From Serratia symbiotica (GTDB lineage Bacteria > Pseudomonadota > Gammaproteobacteria > Enterobacterales > Enterobacteriaceae): a DNA stretch of 64,000 nucleotides. The position numbers and the translations under genes were made by a program. Positions 11,262-22,329 of this stretch are shown one piece after another (the stretch's first letter is position 1; each line of letters starts with the position of its first letter). Location of the stretch: contig JAMDYG010000001.1 in NCBI GenBank assembly GCA_024160085.1, positions 1,054,001 through 1,118,000 of the forward strand, read 5' to 3'. The notes under the pieces are model-generated. The model was not told the DNA's origin. It saw nothing but the letters and a program-made list of their open reading frames with translations, and did no database searches.

Positions 11262-11604
11262 ATGATGCTATCAATCACTACCCCAGCCTGGGGACTTAAA
11301 CGCAACGTCACTCCGCAGTTTTGGTACCCGCCTGGTATAAGAAGACGACCGGCTGCATTTTCTGGCCGACTGTGCCGATATCAGCAGGACATTCAGCGAA
11401 GCACAAGTACGTGATTTAAATAACGCCTTACCGCAGCAGTTTATCAACTACCTGGAACTGATGCTGCTCTCCGGTGAGCTCAATCCTCTCCACCAGTACT
11501 GTGTCACGTTGTATTGCAATGGCTTGACCTGTGAGGCCGATAGCCTGGGATCACACGGTTATGTGTATCTCGCCATTTATCCTACTCCCCAATCAACTGC
11601 ATAA
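11262..11604 (+). pseudogene. cbeA: CbeA/YeeU-family antitoxin, frameshifted
   Basis: Remnant of the type IV antitoxin CbeA (YeeU), which in E. coli stabilises MreB and FtsZ bundles against the toxin CbtA. The start region reads AWGLKRNVTPQF. One extra T near 11322 shifts the frame; after it, the frame reads GTRLV, a TAA in place of a glutamine codon, then EDDRLHFLADCADISRTFSE and ELMLLSGELNPLHQYCVTLY to a TAA at 11602-11604. So two lesions disable an otherwise well-preserved gene. It lies 62 bp before cbtA in the standard order. Confidence 0.8.
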
Positions 11605-11666
11605 ATCTTCGCCTTTTATACCTATCGATTTCCTCTTTTTATGTAGCTAACTATGAGATAATAAAC

Positions 11667-11996
11667 ATGCAGACCTTACCTATCACCCCGAAACGGGCGG
11701 CTTGCGCTTGCCCATCACCCGTTGTTATCTGGCAATTCATGCTCACTTATCTGCTGGAACAGCATTACGGATTGGCGCTTAACGATACCGAGTTCAGTGA
11801 TGATGCTGTGGTCCACGAACATATTGATGCCGGTATATCTCTGGCTGATGCGTTGAATTTTACGGTGGAAAAGTTCGACCTGGTTCGCATCGATCGCCGG
11901 TGGTTCTCCTGCCAGGAACAATCTCCCTTCATCACGGCTATCGATATTCTCCGTGCCCGTCGAGCCACTGGCTTGATGACCCGTCTGGGTTACTAG
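11667..11996 (+). CDS. cbtA: CbtA/YeeV-family toxin, slightly truncated
   Basis: An open frame of 109 residues belonging to the CbtA/YkfI/YpjF toxin family, which inhibits MreB and FtsZ polymerisation. It matches E. coli CbtA (124 residues) from MQTLP through [40 protein letters not shown] and the signature [15 protein letters not shown]. It ends GY-TAG; in the same frame AITSVIWGEKQA-TGA follows, so about 13 C-terminal residues have been lost to one nonsense mutation. The cognate antitoxin upstream is broken. Either the truncated toxin is inactive or it is not expressed. Confidence 0.8.
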   Translation: MQTLPITPKRAACACPSPVVIWQFMLTYLLEQHYGLALNDTEFSDDAVVHEHIDAGISLADALNFTVEKFDLVRIDRRWFSCQEQSPFITAIDILRARRATGLMTRLGY

Positions 11997-12117
11997 GCCA
12001 TCACCTCAGTTATCTGGGGAGAAAAGCAGGCATGAATCTGTCCAGATTGCTGCTGACATGATGATTACCCGCGTCTAGTACAGTACAGCCCACAATGTTT
12101 TTAATACTATTATTACC

Positions 12118-12147
12118 AAACACCCGCCCTTAAACCGGCGGGTGTTT
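12118..12147. terminator. Perfect GC-rich hairpin
   Basis: AAACACCCGCC-CTTAAACC-GGCGGGTGTTT, an 11-bp perfect stem between cbtA and the DUF4942 gene. It has only short T flanks, so it may be a weak terminator or a processing hairpin. Confidence 0.6.
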
Positions 12148-12167
12148 GCGTTTATGGAGAAATAGAT

Positions 12168-13003
12168 ATGCAGACTGAACCCGAAGTTTTAACTGACCAT
12201 ACAGAGGTGATTTGTTCCACCAGCATCGAACGCGTCGTGTCTGGATGTAATGCAGTTCTGGCGCAGATTACAGCCCTAATACACTAGTTGGATGAGATAT
12301 CGGCGCTGACCAACAGCATCGGAGGTGGAACGGCAAAAGACTGGGTCATGCGTCAGGGACATGGTTACGACTCCTGGCTGACGGACAAAGTTGATACGGC
12401 CATTCGGGCTATTACTTGTAACATTGATCAAAGTATCTGGCGTGACCTAATGCTGAAATCTGGGATAATTTCTCTTAATGGATGCGTAGGCCCGTGACTA
12501 GTGGCATAAGAATCTAGAGGGGAGAGAGATCTACCAGAAATCAGCGAGGAAAACATTCTGGCCACCTTTGAGCATTTGCACCACAGTAAGGGGGAAGTGT
12601 TCGAACGTGGGGTGGTCAACGTATTTAAGAGGCTTTCATGGGATTACAAAACTAACAGCCCATGTAGTTTTGGCAAAAAATCATCATCAATAACCTGGTC
12701 ACTGACAATCGCTGGGGCTTTAGCCTGAACTGGTGATGGCGTCGTGACTAACTGGCGGATCTGGAACGGATGCTCTTCCTGCTAGATGGGAAGCCCATTC
12801 CTGACAACCGTGGCGATATCTCTACCCGATTTATGGAGCATATTCAGGATAACCAGACTAAGGAAGTTTACGAGGATGAGTTCTTCAGTATTCGTTACTT
12901 CCAAAAGGGAACTGTGCATCTAATGTTTAAACGGCTGGATCTGGTGGAGAAGATGAACGACATCATCGCTAAGCATTATCCAGGCATGTTGCCGACAAAA
13001 TAA
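12168..13003 (+). pseudogene. DUF4942 protein of the cbtA locus, decayed
   Basis: Remnant of the DUF4942 protein usually encoded just downstream of cbtA-type toxins in enterobacterial islands. Its function is not established; the sequences have been compared with methyltransferase-type enzymes. A TAG interrupts the frame near 12285. The N-terminal block (12288-12497) reads GGTAKDWVMRQGHGYDSWLT. A middle block is in another frame (EISEENILATFEHLHHSKG near 12535-12590), and the C-terminal block (12770-13003) contains PIPDNRGDISTRFMEHIQDN and MNDIIAKHYPGMLP. Its presence confirms the module's origin. Confidence 0.75.
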
Positions 13004-13089
13004 ACGCTATACGCGTAATGAGCTTCAACGCGGATCTCTGGCATACTAAGCGGATAGAGCATTGTAAGTCGGATTAAAATGGAGGCGGC

Positions 13090-14124
13090 ATGACAGATAA
13101 ACACTTAACCCAATCCTCGGAAGGTGAATTTGTTATGTTTGCCGGCGGTTATGGAAAGGTGCGCGTTGAACGCTGCTTTAAAAACGATACCCTGTGACTA
13201 TCCCAGGCAATAATCTGAGAACTGTACGGCAAAGCTAAAGCGACTATCAGCGAACACATAAAGAATATCTTTGCAGAAGGTGAACTGGTAAAAAATCCAG
13301 TTATTCGGTTTTACCGAACAGCTGCTAGAGACGGGAAAAATCATCAAGTTCAATATGTTATCCTGACGTTGATACTCGCTGTTGGCTACCGTGTACGTTC
13401 CGTTCGAGGCACCCAATTCCGCTAGTGGGCGACTTAAACGCTTCAGGAATATTTGATCAAAGGTTTCGTGATAGATGACAAGCGGCTGAAAAACCCGCCC
13501 GTTGGAACATTGGCTGTGCCTGATTACTTTGATGAGATGCTGGAACGCATTCGCGACATCTGCGCTATTGAGCGTCGGGTTTATTTGCAGGTTCTGGAGA
13601 TCTTCACATTAGCCACTGACTACCAGCCGTCACTCAAAGAGACAACGCTGTTTTTTCAAACTATCCAGAATAAACTGAATTTTTCCTGCACCGGCCATAC
13701 TGCTGCCGAACGTATCCATCAGCGTGCTAACGCCAGCCAGCCCCATATGGGGTTGAGCAGCTATAAAGGCGAAGAGATGCGTAAAAGCGATGTGACAGTG
13801 GCGAAAAACTACCTTAACCAGGATGAAGTCAGATAGCTCAACCGCGTAGTCAACATGTGGTTGGATTTTGCCGAAGATCAAGCCCAGCATCGTCAGCAGG
13901 TATTTTTGCGTGACTGGCAGGATAAGTTGGATCAGTTCCTACAATTTAACGATCGTAAAGTTCTACAAGATACTGGTACTGTCAGTAAGAAAACAGCAGA
14001 TGAAAAAGCGCAGGCCGAATACGTCCAGTTTACTGAGCAACAACGGTGTTTAAAAGAAGCCAAGGGAGAAAAGGATATTGCCGGTTTACTACAGTGGAAA
14101 ACCGACACTAAAAAGTCGCCTTGA
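13090..14124 (+). pseudogene. RhuM-family protein, decayed
   Basis: Remnant of a RhuM-type protein (about 340 residues; named from the SPI-3 locus of Salmonella, biochemical function unknown). An SD sequence, GGAGGCGGC, precedes the ATG at 13090. An N-terminal DNA-binding-like block follows with a frameshift and stops near 13197-13390 (TISEHIKNIFAEGELVKN). Then come a long intact block at 13453-13836 (KGFVIDDKRLKNPPVGTLAV, HTAAERIHQRANASQPHMGL), a TAG at 13834, and the C-terminal block WLDFAEDQAQHRQQVFLRDW to a TGA at 14122. The number of lesions excludes function. Confidence 0.82.
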
Positions 14125-14206
14125 TTACCCTTAGTTCCAACAACCAAAATCTAATACGATAAAACTAAGTAAATTCAATAGCGACAGCTATCAAATACGA
14201 CTCCTG

Positions 14207-14409
14207 TGATCGCGCTGATGCACTTTGACATTAATGCGCGCCTTGGCGGGATTGACGTGCCGGTATTGTTGATTTATGGGCAAAACGATTGCGTCATCAA
14301 TGAGGCGACTTTCTATCAACTGCGCCGTATTCCTCAGGCTGCTGAACTGATCGTGAAGGGACACGATCATTTTGTACCCCTGACCACGAGCCTGTTTTTT
14401 AATACGTAA
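14207..14409 (+). pseudogene. Alpha/beta hydrolase, C-terminal fragment
   Basis: A 67-codon frame reading GGIDVPVLLIYGQNDCVI...GHDHFVPL, the pattern at the C-terminus of alpha/beta hydrolases: a strand followed by the acid (GxND) and the catalytic histidine (GHDH). The nucleophile-elbow half is missing. The substrate cannot be inferred. It ends 33 bp before the MFS remnant and may have been cotranscribed with it. Confidence 0.5.
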
Positions 14410-14441
14410 TTATTCCGCTTTCCAAATGTGTACGAGGTTTT

Positions 14442-15694
14442 ATGACAAACATCCGGATGTTGAGTTTAGTCGGTATTTATTTGGTTATCTTTATTGATAA
14501 TCTAGGTGCCAGTCTGATTATTCCAATGCTGAAGCCAATCGTCCACGATCTGGCGGCAGGGTTGATAAGCGAAGGATCTGAAAGTTTTCTCAATGGCGTC
14601 TATGGTATGGCATTAGGCGCGTTTTCCATTGCGATGTTTTTTGGTGCGTCTTTGCTGGGGGCCTTGTCCGATGGCTTGGGCAGAAAGAAGACGCTGTTAT
14701 TGTGCCTATACGGTCTGGCCATGAGCTATGTATTTCTGGCGCTCGCCTTGGCGTTCAAGATCCTGTGGTTGTTTGTTGTTCATGGCCGGGCGCCTTATCC
14801 TTATTGGCGGCTTTTTCTCAGGTAGTCTGCCCGTCGCACAGGCGGCCATTATCGACGTTACCGAAGAGAAGCAGCGGTCCGAGTATATTGGCTACATCAT
14901 GTTCTTTGTCTCCCTAGGCTATGTCGTTGGCCCATTGTTCGGCGGTTACCTGAGCGATCCGGCGTTGGTTCCCCCTGGTTCAATCTGCAAATGCCGTTTG
15001 TCTTTGTAGCGGCGTTGTCTGTGGTGAATTTGTTGATCCTACTGTTCGTGTTTCAAAACCAACAAGTGGACGCCGACAGCCACGCGATGAGGCTTCTAAA
15101 CCCCATTGCAAGCCTACTCGACGCAGTGAGAATCAAGGATATTCGCACCTATGCCTTGCTCCTGCTATTGATGTTGGTGGGCTGGAATACATTTTTCAGT
15201 TTATCGGTCTGTATCTGACAGGAGGCCTCAGTTTGGGGCAGCAGGAGGTGAGCAGTTTTGTCTCCTGGGTCGGTTTTGGTCTGGCGTCAGCATTCCTGTT
15301 TCTAGTGTGGTTGCCATGAAAATACTGAAGTCCCTTAGCATGGTTGGGCTGGCGTTAGCGTTGATGGAGTTCTGCATCAGCGAAACCCTGAACAGCACCA
15401 ATGTCTACGCGCTGTATTTACTGGCGACCCTGGGAGCAGTGGGGTTTGTCCTGTCCTACAGCGGCTTGATGGCGCAATTATTCATTAGCGTTGATGCCAG
15501 CTGGCAGGACTCCATCAATGGGAATGGCTGCAGCCATCGCTGCTTTCAGCGTAGGGTTCTCCGGCTTTGCCTTCGGCTTTGTGGCAAATATCAGTATCAG
15601 CGCGCCCATCGTTTCCGCGTTACTGTATGTCGGCTTAGCGATTATGGTCTGCTGTAAAGAGCAATGTAAGCGCACTGTGATGGACGTAGTGTAA
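14442..15694 (+). pseudogene. MFS drug/metabolite exporter, frameshifted
   Basis: Remnant of a roughly 400-residue major facilitator superfamily transporter of the drug:H+ antiporter type. Helices 1-3 lie in the first frame (14442-14800), including the signature GALSDGLGRKKTLLL in the loop between helices 2 and 3. The next block, GGFFSGSLPVAQAAIIDVTE, is in another frame, followed by frames at 14991-15218, 15307-15500 and 15491-15694. At least four frameshifts separate pieces that together cover the whole protein. An RBS-like GAGG lies before the start. The substrate is unknown. Confidence 0.75.
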
Positions 15695-15818
15695 AGATTA
15701 TTTAATAACAAAAACACACTATTTTACCCTACGATATTTTCATCCCTACAGTCATCAACGGGTTACTCTGGGTGCTATCCATAAGGTGTGTTTATTTTCA
15801 TTATTTACAGGAGGTTTT

Positions 15819-16640
15819 ATGGCCAGTATTAACGTTAACTTATCGTTTTGATAACGGTGACACCTGTTTTCCGATCTGACTTTTACCTTGGAGAATAAAA
15901 TCACTGGGCTGGTCGGCTGTAACGGAGCGAACAAGTCGATTCTGGCGGCGTTGCTGGCAGGGGAAAGAACCCCTTATTCCAGTTCTGTTACCACTTTCTG
16001 CCGAGTGGGTTAGCTGCGTCAGATTGTCGCGGAGGAAAAGCTTGTTCATTATGAAACTGTTAGCAATTTTCTGAGCGTTCGCAAAATGTTGGAAGCCCTA
16101 TCCCGAATTGCCGCAGGTGGGGTGGATGTGATCCTCATGACTTCAAGCTGATCGGTGACAATTAGCTACTGCGTGAGGAACTGGAGCAACAACTACTGGC
16201 TACTGGCATTAGGATTACCTGTAGACCCCTTCTTACGCTCTCAGTCCTTGAGCGGCGGCCAGTTGACCCGCCTCGCATTGCATCAGCTTTTCCAATCTGA
16301 TTACGGTTATCTCATCTTCGATGAGCCAGGCAACCATCTAGATCAACAGGGCAAAAGATGATTGATCGAGCAAATACAGCGTTTTGATGGCGGCATTCTG
16401 GTCATCAGTCATGATCGCGATATTCTGTGCTGCGTGGACTATATACTGGAACTTAACATCCTCAATGTGCATCATTACGGTGGTGCTTATTATGGATGTC
16501 TACGCGTAACAGTGCGCTAATGAACTGGCTAATCAGGAGCGTTCCATCAGCTTTATTGCCCGCCAGCGGCTCAGTTTTACGTTCTAATCAGGAGCGTTCC
16601 ATCAGCTTTATTGCCCGCCAGCGGCTCAGTTTTACGTTTT
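15819..16640 (+). pseudogene. ABC-F family ATPase, decayed
   Basis: Remnant of a soluble tandem-ATPase of the ABC-F group (ribosome-associated translation factors, some giving antibiotic protection). A GAGG ribosome site precedes the ATG at 15819. Visible motifs: a Walker A region altered to GCNGANKS (normally GxNGxGKS) with frame errors around it, the signature LSGGQLTRLALHQLF near 16250, Walker B LIFDEPGNHLD near 16313, and the switch-histidine segment VISHDRDIL near 16402. Stops and shifts break the gene. It ends at a tandem duplication and an IS3 scrap, and the second ATPase domain is lost. Confidence 0.78.
16530..16638. repeat. Tandem duplication of 55 bp
   Basis: The 54 bases from 16530 to 16583 are repeated exactly from 16585 to 16638, a period of 55 bp, inside the dead ABC-F gene. 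The copies are identical, which suggests a recent event. Because 55 is not a multiple of three, it adds a frameshift. Confidence 0.93.
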
Positions 16641-16664
16641 TGGTTGGTGACCATCGCGGCAATA

Positions 16665-17010
16665 TTACGTGCGCCTACGGGGCTATTACTTTCGCGATTT
16701 ATTGCCGTAGCAGCGGCGGCAACTGTGTAATACTGATCAAGAACAAGCTGGTCAGCTTCGAGACAAAACTCGGGGCTAAAATTGCGTCTGTTACGTCCGG
16801 TCATAATGTTACTTGTTTTGGCTATGGGGCGATGGTATCATCTCCGCTCATATGGCCAAATTAAATATGCCACTACAGTGGAAAAATCGTTCTTCAGTTC
16901 GCTAAAAAAGAACGTGTCAGAAGGCGAATATATAAAACCTGGGCCATGTCCCGGGCGGATATCTTTGATTACGAGGACAGAAAATGTCTACCGGAACGGA
17001 GGCACTCCGC
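16665..17010. mobile_element. IS3-family scraps in opposite orientations
   Basis: On the minus strand, 16670-16804 encodes the start of an IS3-type OrfA: MTGRNRRNFSPEF, then AAQLV-like and YTVAAAATAIN, the N-terminal HTH of such transposases. On the plus strand, about 16860-17000 encodes an OrfB tail: VEKSFFSSLKK, then after a one-base shift RIYKTWAMSRADIFDY and RRHSALSGV, matching the end of the DDE domain. The two pieces face opposite ways, so either an internal inversion/deletion or two separate insertions occurred. The insertion truncates the ABC-F gene. Confidence 0.65.
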
Positions 17011-17046
17011 ACTGAGTGGCGTTTTTTAGTAGATTAGTTATTACTT

Positions 17047-17577
17047 CTACTTCTTGGCTGCGCGTTCGAAAGAGGCAACGATTTCAGCTTTAGCTGCCGC
17101 CGCGTCTGCCCAACCTTCCACTTTCACCCATTTGCCTGTTTCTAAACCCTTGTAGTGCTTAAAGAAGTGAGCTATTTGGGCGCGCAATAGCTCTGGCAGG
17201 TCGTTCACATCTTTGATGTGATCATACTCTTTGGTCAGCTTGTTGTGCGGAACGGCAACCAGTTTTGCATCTTCACCGGCTTCATCGGTCATCTTCAATA
17301 CGCCAACTGGACAGCAGCGGATCACTGAACCCGGTTGCAGCGTATATGGGGTCGGCACCAGCACATCAACTGGATCACCATCCAAAGACATGGTGTGATT
17401 GATATAACCGTAGTTGCATGGGTAGAACATCGCCGTGGACATGAAACGGTCAACGAACAGCGCACCGGTGTCCTTATCGATTTCATATTTGATCGGATCA
17501 GCGTTGGCCGGGATTTCGATAATAACGTAGATGTCTTCCGGTAGGTCTTTGCCAGCTGGAACCAAATTCAAGCTCAT
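17047..17577 (-). CDS. ppa: Inorganic pyrophosphatase
   Basis: An intact family I soluble pyrophosphatase of 176 residues, the same length as E. coli Ppa. It hydrolyses PPi in the cytoplasm and drives biosynthetic reactions forward; it is usually essential. The metal-binding segment [11 protein letters not shown] is at about residues 66-76 and a conserved FYPCNYGYI near 51-59. The start is chosen at 17577, with GGAAACC just upstream. It sits next to fbp and mpl, as in other enterobacteria. Confidence 0.97.
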   Translation of the reverse strand: MSLNLVPAGKDLPEDIYVIIEIPANADPIKYEIDKDTGALFVDRFMSTAMFYPCNYGYINHTMSLDGDPVDVLVPTPYTLQPGSVIRCCPVGVLKMTDEAGEDAKLVAVPHNKLTKEYDHIKDVNDLPELLRAQIAHFFKHYKGLETGKWVKVEGWADAAAAKAEIVASFERAAKK

Positions 17578-17682
17578 GTCGGTTTCCTTTAATCTAACTA
17601 GAAATAGAATAGTGGCTATTATAAGCGGACTATTTTGCGATTTCCTGCCCTTTTCATCTCCCGCCCCTCGTTGGACGTGTCA

Positions 17683-18691
17683 CTACTTGTCTGGGTTTTC
17701 GGCGATAAAGCGCTCGGCATCCTCAACCATTGATTTAGTGCCAACGAAGAATAGCACGCGCTGGTGTAGTTTCACCTGGGTAATGTCCAGAATACGGTTT
17801 TTGCCGTCGCTGGCTTTACCACCCCGGCCTGCTCGGCCAGAAACGCTATCGGGTTGCATTCATACAGTAGGCGCAGCTTGCCTTGCGGATGTCTGGCAGT
17901 GCTTGGGTAAAGGTAAATGCGGCCTTTCAGCAGATTGCGGTGAAAGTCGGCCACCAGTGAACCGATGTAGCATGAGGTGTAAGGACGCTGTGTCGCTTCA
18001 TCCTGCTCTTGGCAATATTTAATGTATTTTTTTACGCTACGAGGGAACTTGATATGGTTGCCTTCGTTGATGGAATACATGTTGCCGGTTTCAGGAAAAC
18101 GGACTTTCTCGTGAGAGAGGCAAAATACACCCAGAGAAGGATCATAGGTAAAGGCATGCCACGCCATAACCGGTAGTGTACACCATCATGGTGGATGAAC
18201 CGTTAAACTACATAGCCTGCGGCTACCTGAGCGCTGCCCGGTTGCAAAAAGTCGTCTTCGGTTACTGGACTGTAGGCAGAGGTTATACGACGATAGATCG
18301 AAAAAATAGTACTAACTGAGACGTTGACATCAATGTTGAACGAACTGTCTAATGGGTCCATCAGTAATACATACTTGGCATTTTCAGCCCGTTCTCCGTC
18401 GAATATCACTATTTGATCTTCTTCTTCGGAAGCGATACTTGCCTCTTCGCCGCGTGCTTTTAACGCCGCTTTCAGCTTCTCGTTAGTGTACAGATCCAGT
18501 TTAATCTGTACCTCACCCTGTATGTTGGATACACCGTTGGTGCCTAGAATATCAACCAGGCCGGCTTTGTTGATATTGCGGTGAATGATTTTGGCACCCA
18601 ATTTAATGGCGGAGAGTAGCGCAGTCAGTTCGCCAGTAGCGTGAGAGAAGTCGTGCTATTTCTCGACGATAAATTCGCCTAACGTTTTCAT
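17683..18691 (-). pseudogene. fbp: Class I fructose-1,6-bisphosphatase, decayed
   Basis: Remnant of Fbp, the gluconeogenic phosphatase of about 332 residues. The start (18689-18691) reads MKTLGEFIVEK, then a TAG where glutamine is expected. Later blocks include [20 protein letters not shown], the metal-site segment [20 protein letters not shown], a frameshift at GYVV, then [20 protein letters not shown] and the substrate-site NRPYTS-like [20 protein letters not shown]. After another shift the gene ends [12 protein letters not shown]. At least three lesions. Loss of fbp blocks sugar synthesis from C3 and C4 acids. Confidence 0.93.
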
Positions 18692-18864
18692 GACACAATT
18701 CCTGAATCTACGGATGGATAGTGGGACGTTAACCTACCTTTAACGTTTTAGCAAACGAAGTGTAACTGAAAAATGCGCGCTATTCATAGGTAAATCCATT
18801 TCTTTTGGGAGATCCAGAGCGTTAGAATAAATTTTAATTCGAATAACTCAAATGAGAAACCTAC

Positions 18865-20145
18865 ATGCGCATACTTATTCTTGGGATCTGTGGCACTTTT
18901 ATGGGGGGGGCTGGCGTTGCTAGCTCGTTCATTAGGGCATGAAGTCACTGGCTCTGATGCCAACGTTTATCCCCCAATGAGTATATTGTTGGAAAACCAG
19001 GAGATTGATCTTATTTAGGACCATGATTCGGCTCAGTTGGAACCAGCACTTGATCTGATGATCATCGGTAATACTATAACACGTAGCAATCCGTGCGTAG
19101 AGGCAGTGTTGGAGCTGGGCATCCCTTATGTTTCCGGCCCACAATGGCTGCATGACTACGTGCTATGCGATCGCTGGGTATTGGCAGTTGCTGGCACCCA
19201 TAGCAAAACTACTACCGCCGGTATGGTCACCTGGGTACTGGAAGCCTGTAGCTACCAGCCGGGTTTTGTCATCGGAGGCATGCCTGGCAACTTTGAGGTT
19301 TACTCCCGTCTCGGTGGCAGCCCGTTCTTTGTGATCGAAGCCGATGAGGATGAGGATGACTGTGCGTTCTTCGACAAGCGTGCTAAGTTTATGCACTATA
19401 GTCCGCGCACGTTGGTCATGAGCAATCTGGAATTCAATCATGCTGATATTTTCGACGATCTGAAAGCGATCCAGAAGCAGTTTCACCATCTAGTGCGCCC
19501 TTGGTACCGGGCAAAGGCAAAATCATCCTGCCAGATAACGATAATCATCTGAAACAGGTAATGGCGATGGGATGTTGGAGTGAGTGAGCAAAAACTGGTG
19601 GGTGAGCACAACATGCATAATGGCCTGATGGCGATCGCCGCAACCCGCCATGTGGGGGTGCAGCCAGCGGACGCTTGTCCGTCGTATGATGGGTAATTTC
19701 ACTAATGCCCGTCGTCGTCTGGAGCTGTGTGGTGAAGCCAATAGTGTCACGGTGTATGATGATTTCGCTCATCACCTGACGGCGATCCTGGCGACCCCCT
19801 GGCTGCACTGCGTGCCAAGGTCGGTGGCATGGCGCGCATTTTGGCAGTGCTTGAGCTATGCTCCAATACCTTGAAAATGGGTATCAGCAAGCATAAGCTA
19901 GCCCCATCGATTGGCCGTGCTGAAGAAGTGTTCTTATTCCAGCCGCCTAACCATTCCATGGCAGGTGGCGCAAGTGATCGAGCGCTATATGCAACCCGCT
20001 CATTGGAGTGCTGACCTTGACATACTGGTGGAAATGATTGCGAAAACCACACAGCCGGGCGATTATATTTTGGTGATGAGCAACGGGGGGACAGCAGTAT
20101 ATTCATGATCGCCTGCTAGCAGCCCTGGCGAAAAGCAGGAGTTAA
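18865..20145 (+). pseudogene. mpl: UDP-MurNAc:tripeptide ligase Mpl, decayed
   Basis: Remnant of Mpl, the murein-recycling ligase (about 457 residues) that joins recycled tripeptide to UDP-MurNAc. The ATG at 18865 gives MRILILGICGTFMGG, then a frameshift in a G run. The central block (19037-19552) includes the ATP-binding loop, here GTHSKTTT instead of the invariant GTHGKTTT. Later pieces in other frames read NARRRLELCGEANSVTVYDD and ILVMSNGG, and after a shift in a G run, IHDRLLAALAKSRS-TAA. Homopolymer shifts, stops and the glycine loss all argue against function. Confidence 0.92.
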
Positions 20146-20271
20146 AAGCCATCGAAGGGCCAGAGTAATTAGATTCTTCTGGACGCGTATTAGCCACCTG
20201 TATAACGTGTACCAGTCTCAGCGAACTGTGATTTAAGTCATAGAAATGCATCTTTCGTCTAGCGATGCTTA

Positions 20272-20320
20272 TTATGTTAGCCTTTTCTTTTTACTATATT
20301 TTTAAGAAAAGCTAACATAA
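20272..20320. repeat. Long inverted repeat between mpl and argR
   Basis: TTATGTTAGCCTTTTCTT and, 14 bases later, AAGAAAAGCTAACATAA: a 17-bp stem with a single bulged C. It lies between two convergent genes and is followed on neither side by a long T run, although the loop itself is T-rich. It is a possible bidirectional terminator for mpl and argR, or a small palindromic element. Confidence 0.7.
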
Positions 20321-20355
20321 CGTGGGCATTATGCTTATCTTGTTTGCGTGGTGTT

Positions 20356-20826
20356 TCACAGTTCCTGTTCGAATAACGTCAGGATGGCTACGTAAAGTTG
20401 ATGCGTGTTAAAGCTGTTGGCGGGTGTCACGAAAATGGTGTCATCGCCAGCAATGGTGCCGAGAATACCTTCGGATTTTCCCAGCGAGTCTAGCAAGCGG
20501 GCAATGAGCTGTGCCGCACCTGGGCTGGTGTGGATCACCACAATGGCATCGTTGTGATCGATATCCAGTACGAGATTCTTCAACGGGCTAGTGGTGGTTG
20601 GCATACCAAGTTCGGCTGGAAGGCAATACACCATTTCCATTTTGGCATTACGGGTACGCACCGCGCCGAATTTGGTAAGCATACGTGACACCTTGGATTG
20701 GTTAATATTTTCGAAGCCTTCGTCCTGTAGCGCGACAACGATCTCGCCTTGAGAACTGAATTTTTCTTCTTTCAATAGCGCTTTAAATGCTTTGATTAGA
20801 TCTTCCTGCTTTGCAGAATTACGCAT
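20356..20826 (-). CDS. argR: Arginine repressor ArgR
   Basis: An intact 156-residue ArgR, the length of the E. coli protein. It is the hexameric regulator that binds ARG boxes when L-arginine is present and also acts in cer/XerCD recombination. The N-terminal winged helix (about residues 1-70) includes [20 protein letters not shown]; the C-terminal arginine-binding domain carries [18 protein letters not shown] and [11 protein letters not shown]. It is divergent from mdh, as in E. coli. A candidate ARG box lies about 47 bp upstream of the start, suggesting autoregulation. Confidence 0.97.
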   Translation of the reverse strand: MRNSAKQEDLIKAFKALLKEEKFSSQGEIVVALQDEGFENINQSKVSRMLTKFGAVRTRNAKMEMVYCLPAELGMPTTTSPLKNLVLDIDHNDAIVVIHTSPGAAQLIARLLDSLGKSEGILGTIAGDDTIFVTPANSFNTHQLYVAILTLFEQEL

Positions 20827-20872
20827 TTTCTACCATGAAATGTTGACAACAGAAGTGATAGTTACGCATATA

Positions 20873-20890
20873 AATGCATTTTTATGCAAT
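20873..20890. promoter_or_regulatory. Candidate ARG box upstream of argR
   Basis: The palindrome TGCAT-TTTT-ATGCA (20875-20888) sits in an AT context and resembles the ARG-box consensus TGAAT-N4-ATTCA with one change per arm. Its position in the argR-mdh divergent region fits ArgR autoregulation. This is inferred from pattern and position only. Confidence 0.45.
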
Positions 20891-21267
20891 AAAAATCAAT
20901 CCGAGGGAAATATTTATAACCGGGTGGCAAAGATAAGGAAGAGATTTTAACAAAACCCGCCCCTGCTAAATATGCCCTTTCAGAAACTAAAACGGCAGAG
21001 GTAGTAAATAAAGTATTACATCAAAGTGTAATGTTACCATGGGCTAACTTGCCTATGAATAACTTCGCATTATTTTTGATTAGTGTACGCCATGTCCTTC
21101 AATCGCCAGCGATTTAATCTAGAATGGACTCGCTGTCGCCCATTTTATTGTCACGATTCTTGAACATAACGTTAAAGAATTATTTTTAAAATGTGTAATG
21201 ATTTAAAGTTAGTACCTAACGTATTCAAAGCACTTTATATTCAAGATGATTAATAAAGGCGTATAGG

Positions 21268-22217
<950 letters not shown>

Positions 22218-22242
22218 TCGTGGCAGAAATTTTGCATGGAGC

Positions 22243-22278
22243 AAACCACCGGATCCTCCCTATCCGGCGGTTTTTTTG
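22243..22278 (+). terminator. mdh terminator
   Basis: AAACCACCGGAT-CCTCCCT-ATCCGGCGGTTTTTTT; the stem is near-perfect with one mismatch and ends in seven T. Confidence 0.88.
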
Positions 22279-22329
22279 GCCTGCGCTTACGACTTGATAC
22301 GTGCTTTTCAATTTAATAGGCGATCACTG

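Noticed and set aside
14442-16640. Hydrolase, MFS exporter and ABC-F ATPase as an antibiotic-resistance or biosynthesis cluster.
   Set aside because: All three are remnants with no biosynthetic gene nearby; adjacency alone does not support it.
16577-16804. The 75-codon minus-strand frame as an intact small protein.
   Set aside because: Only its first 45 or so codons are transposase; the rest is antisense to the ABC-F remnant and its tandem duplication.
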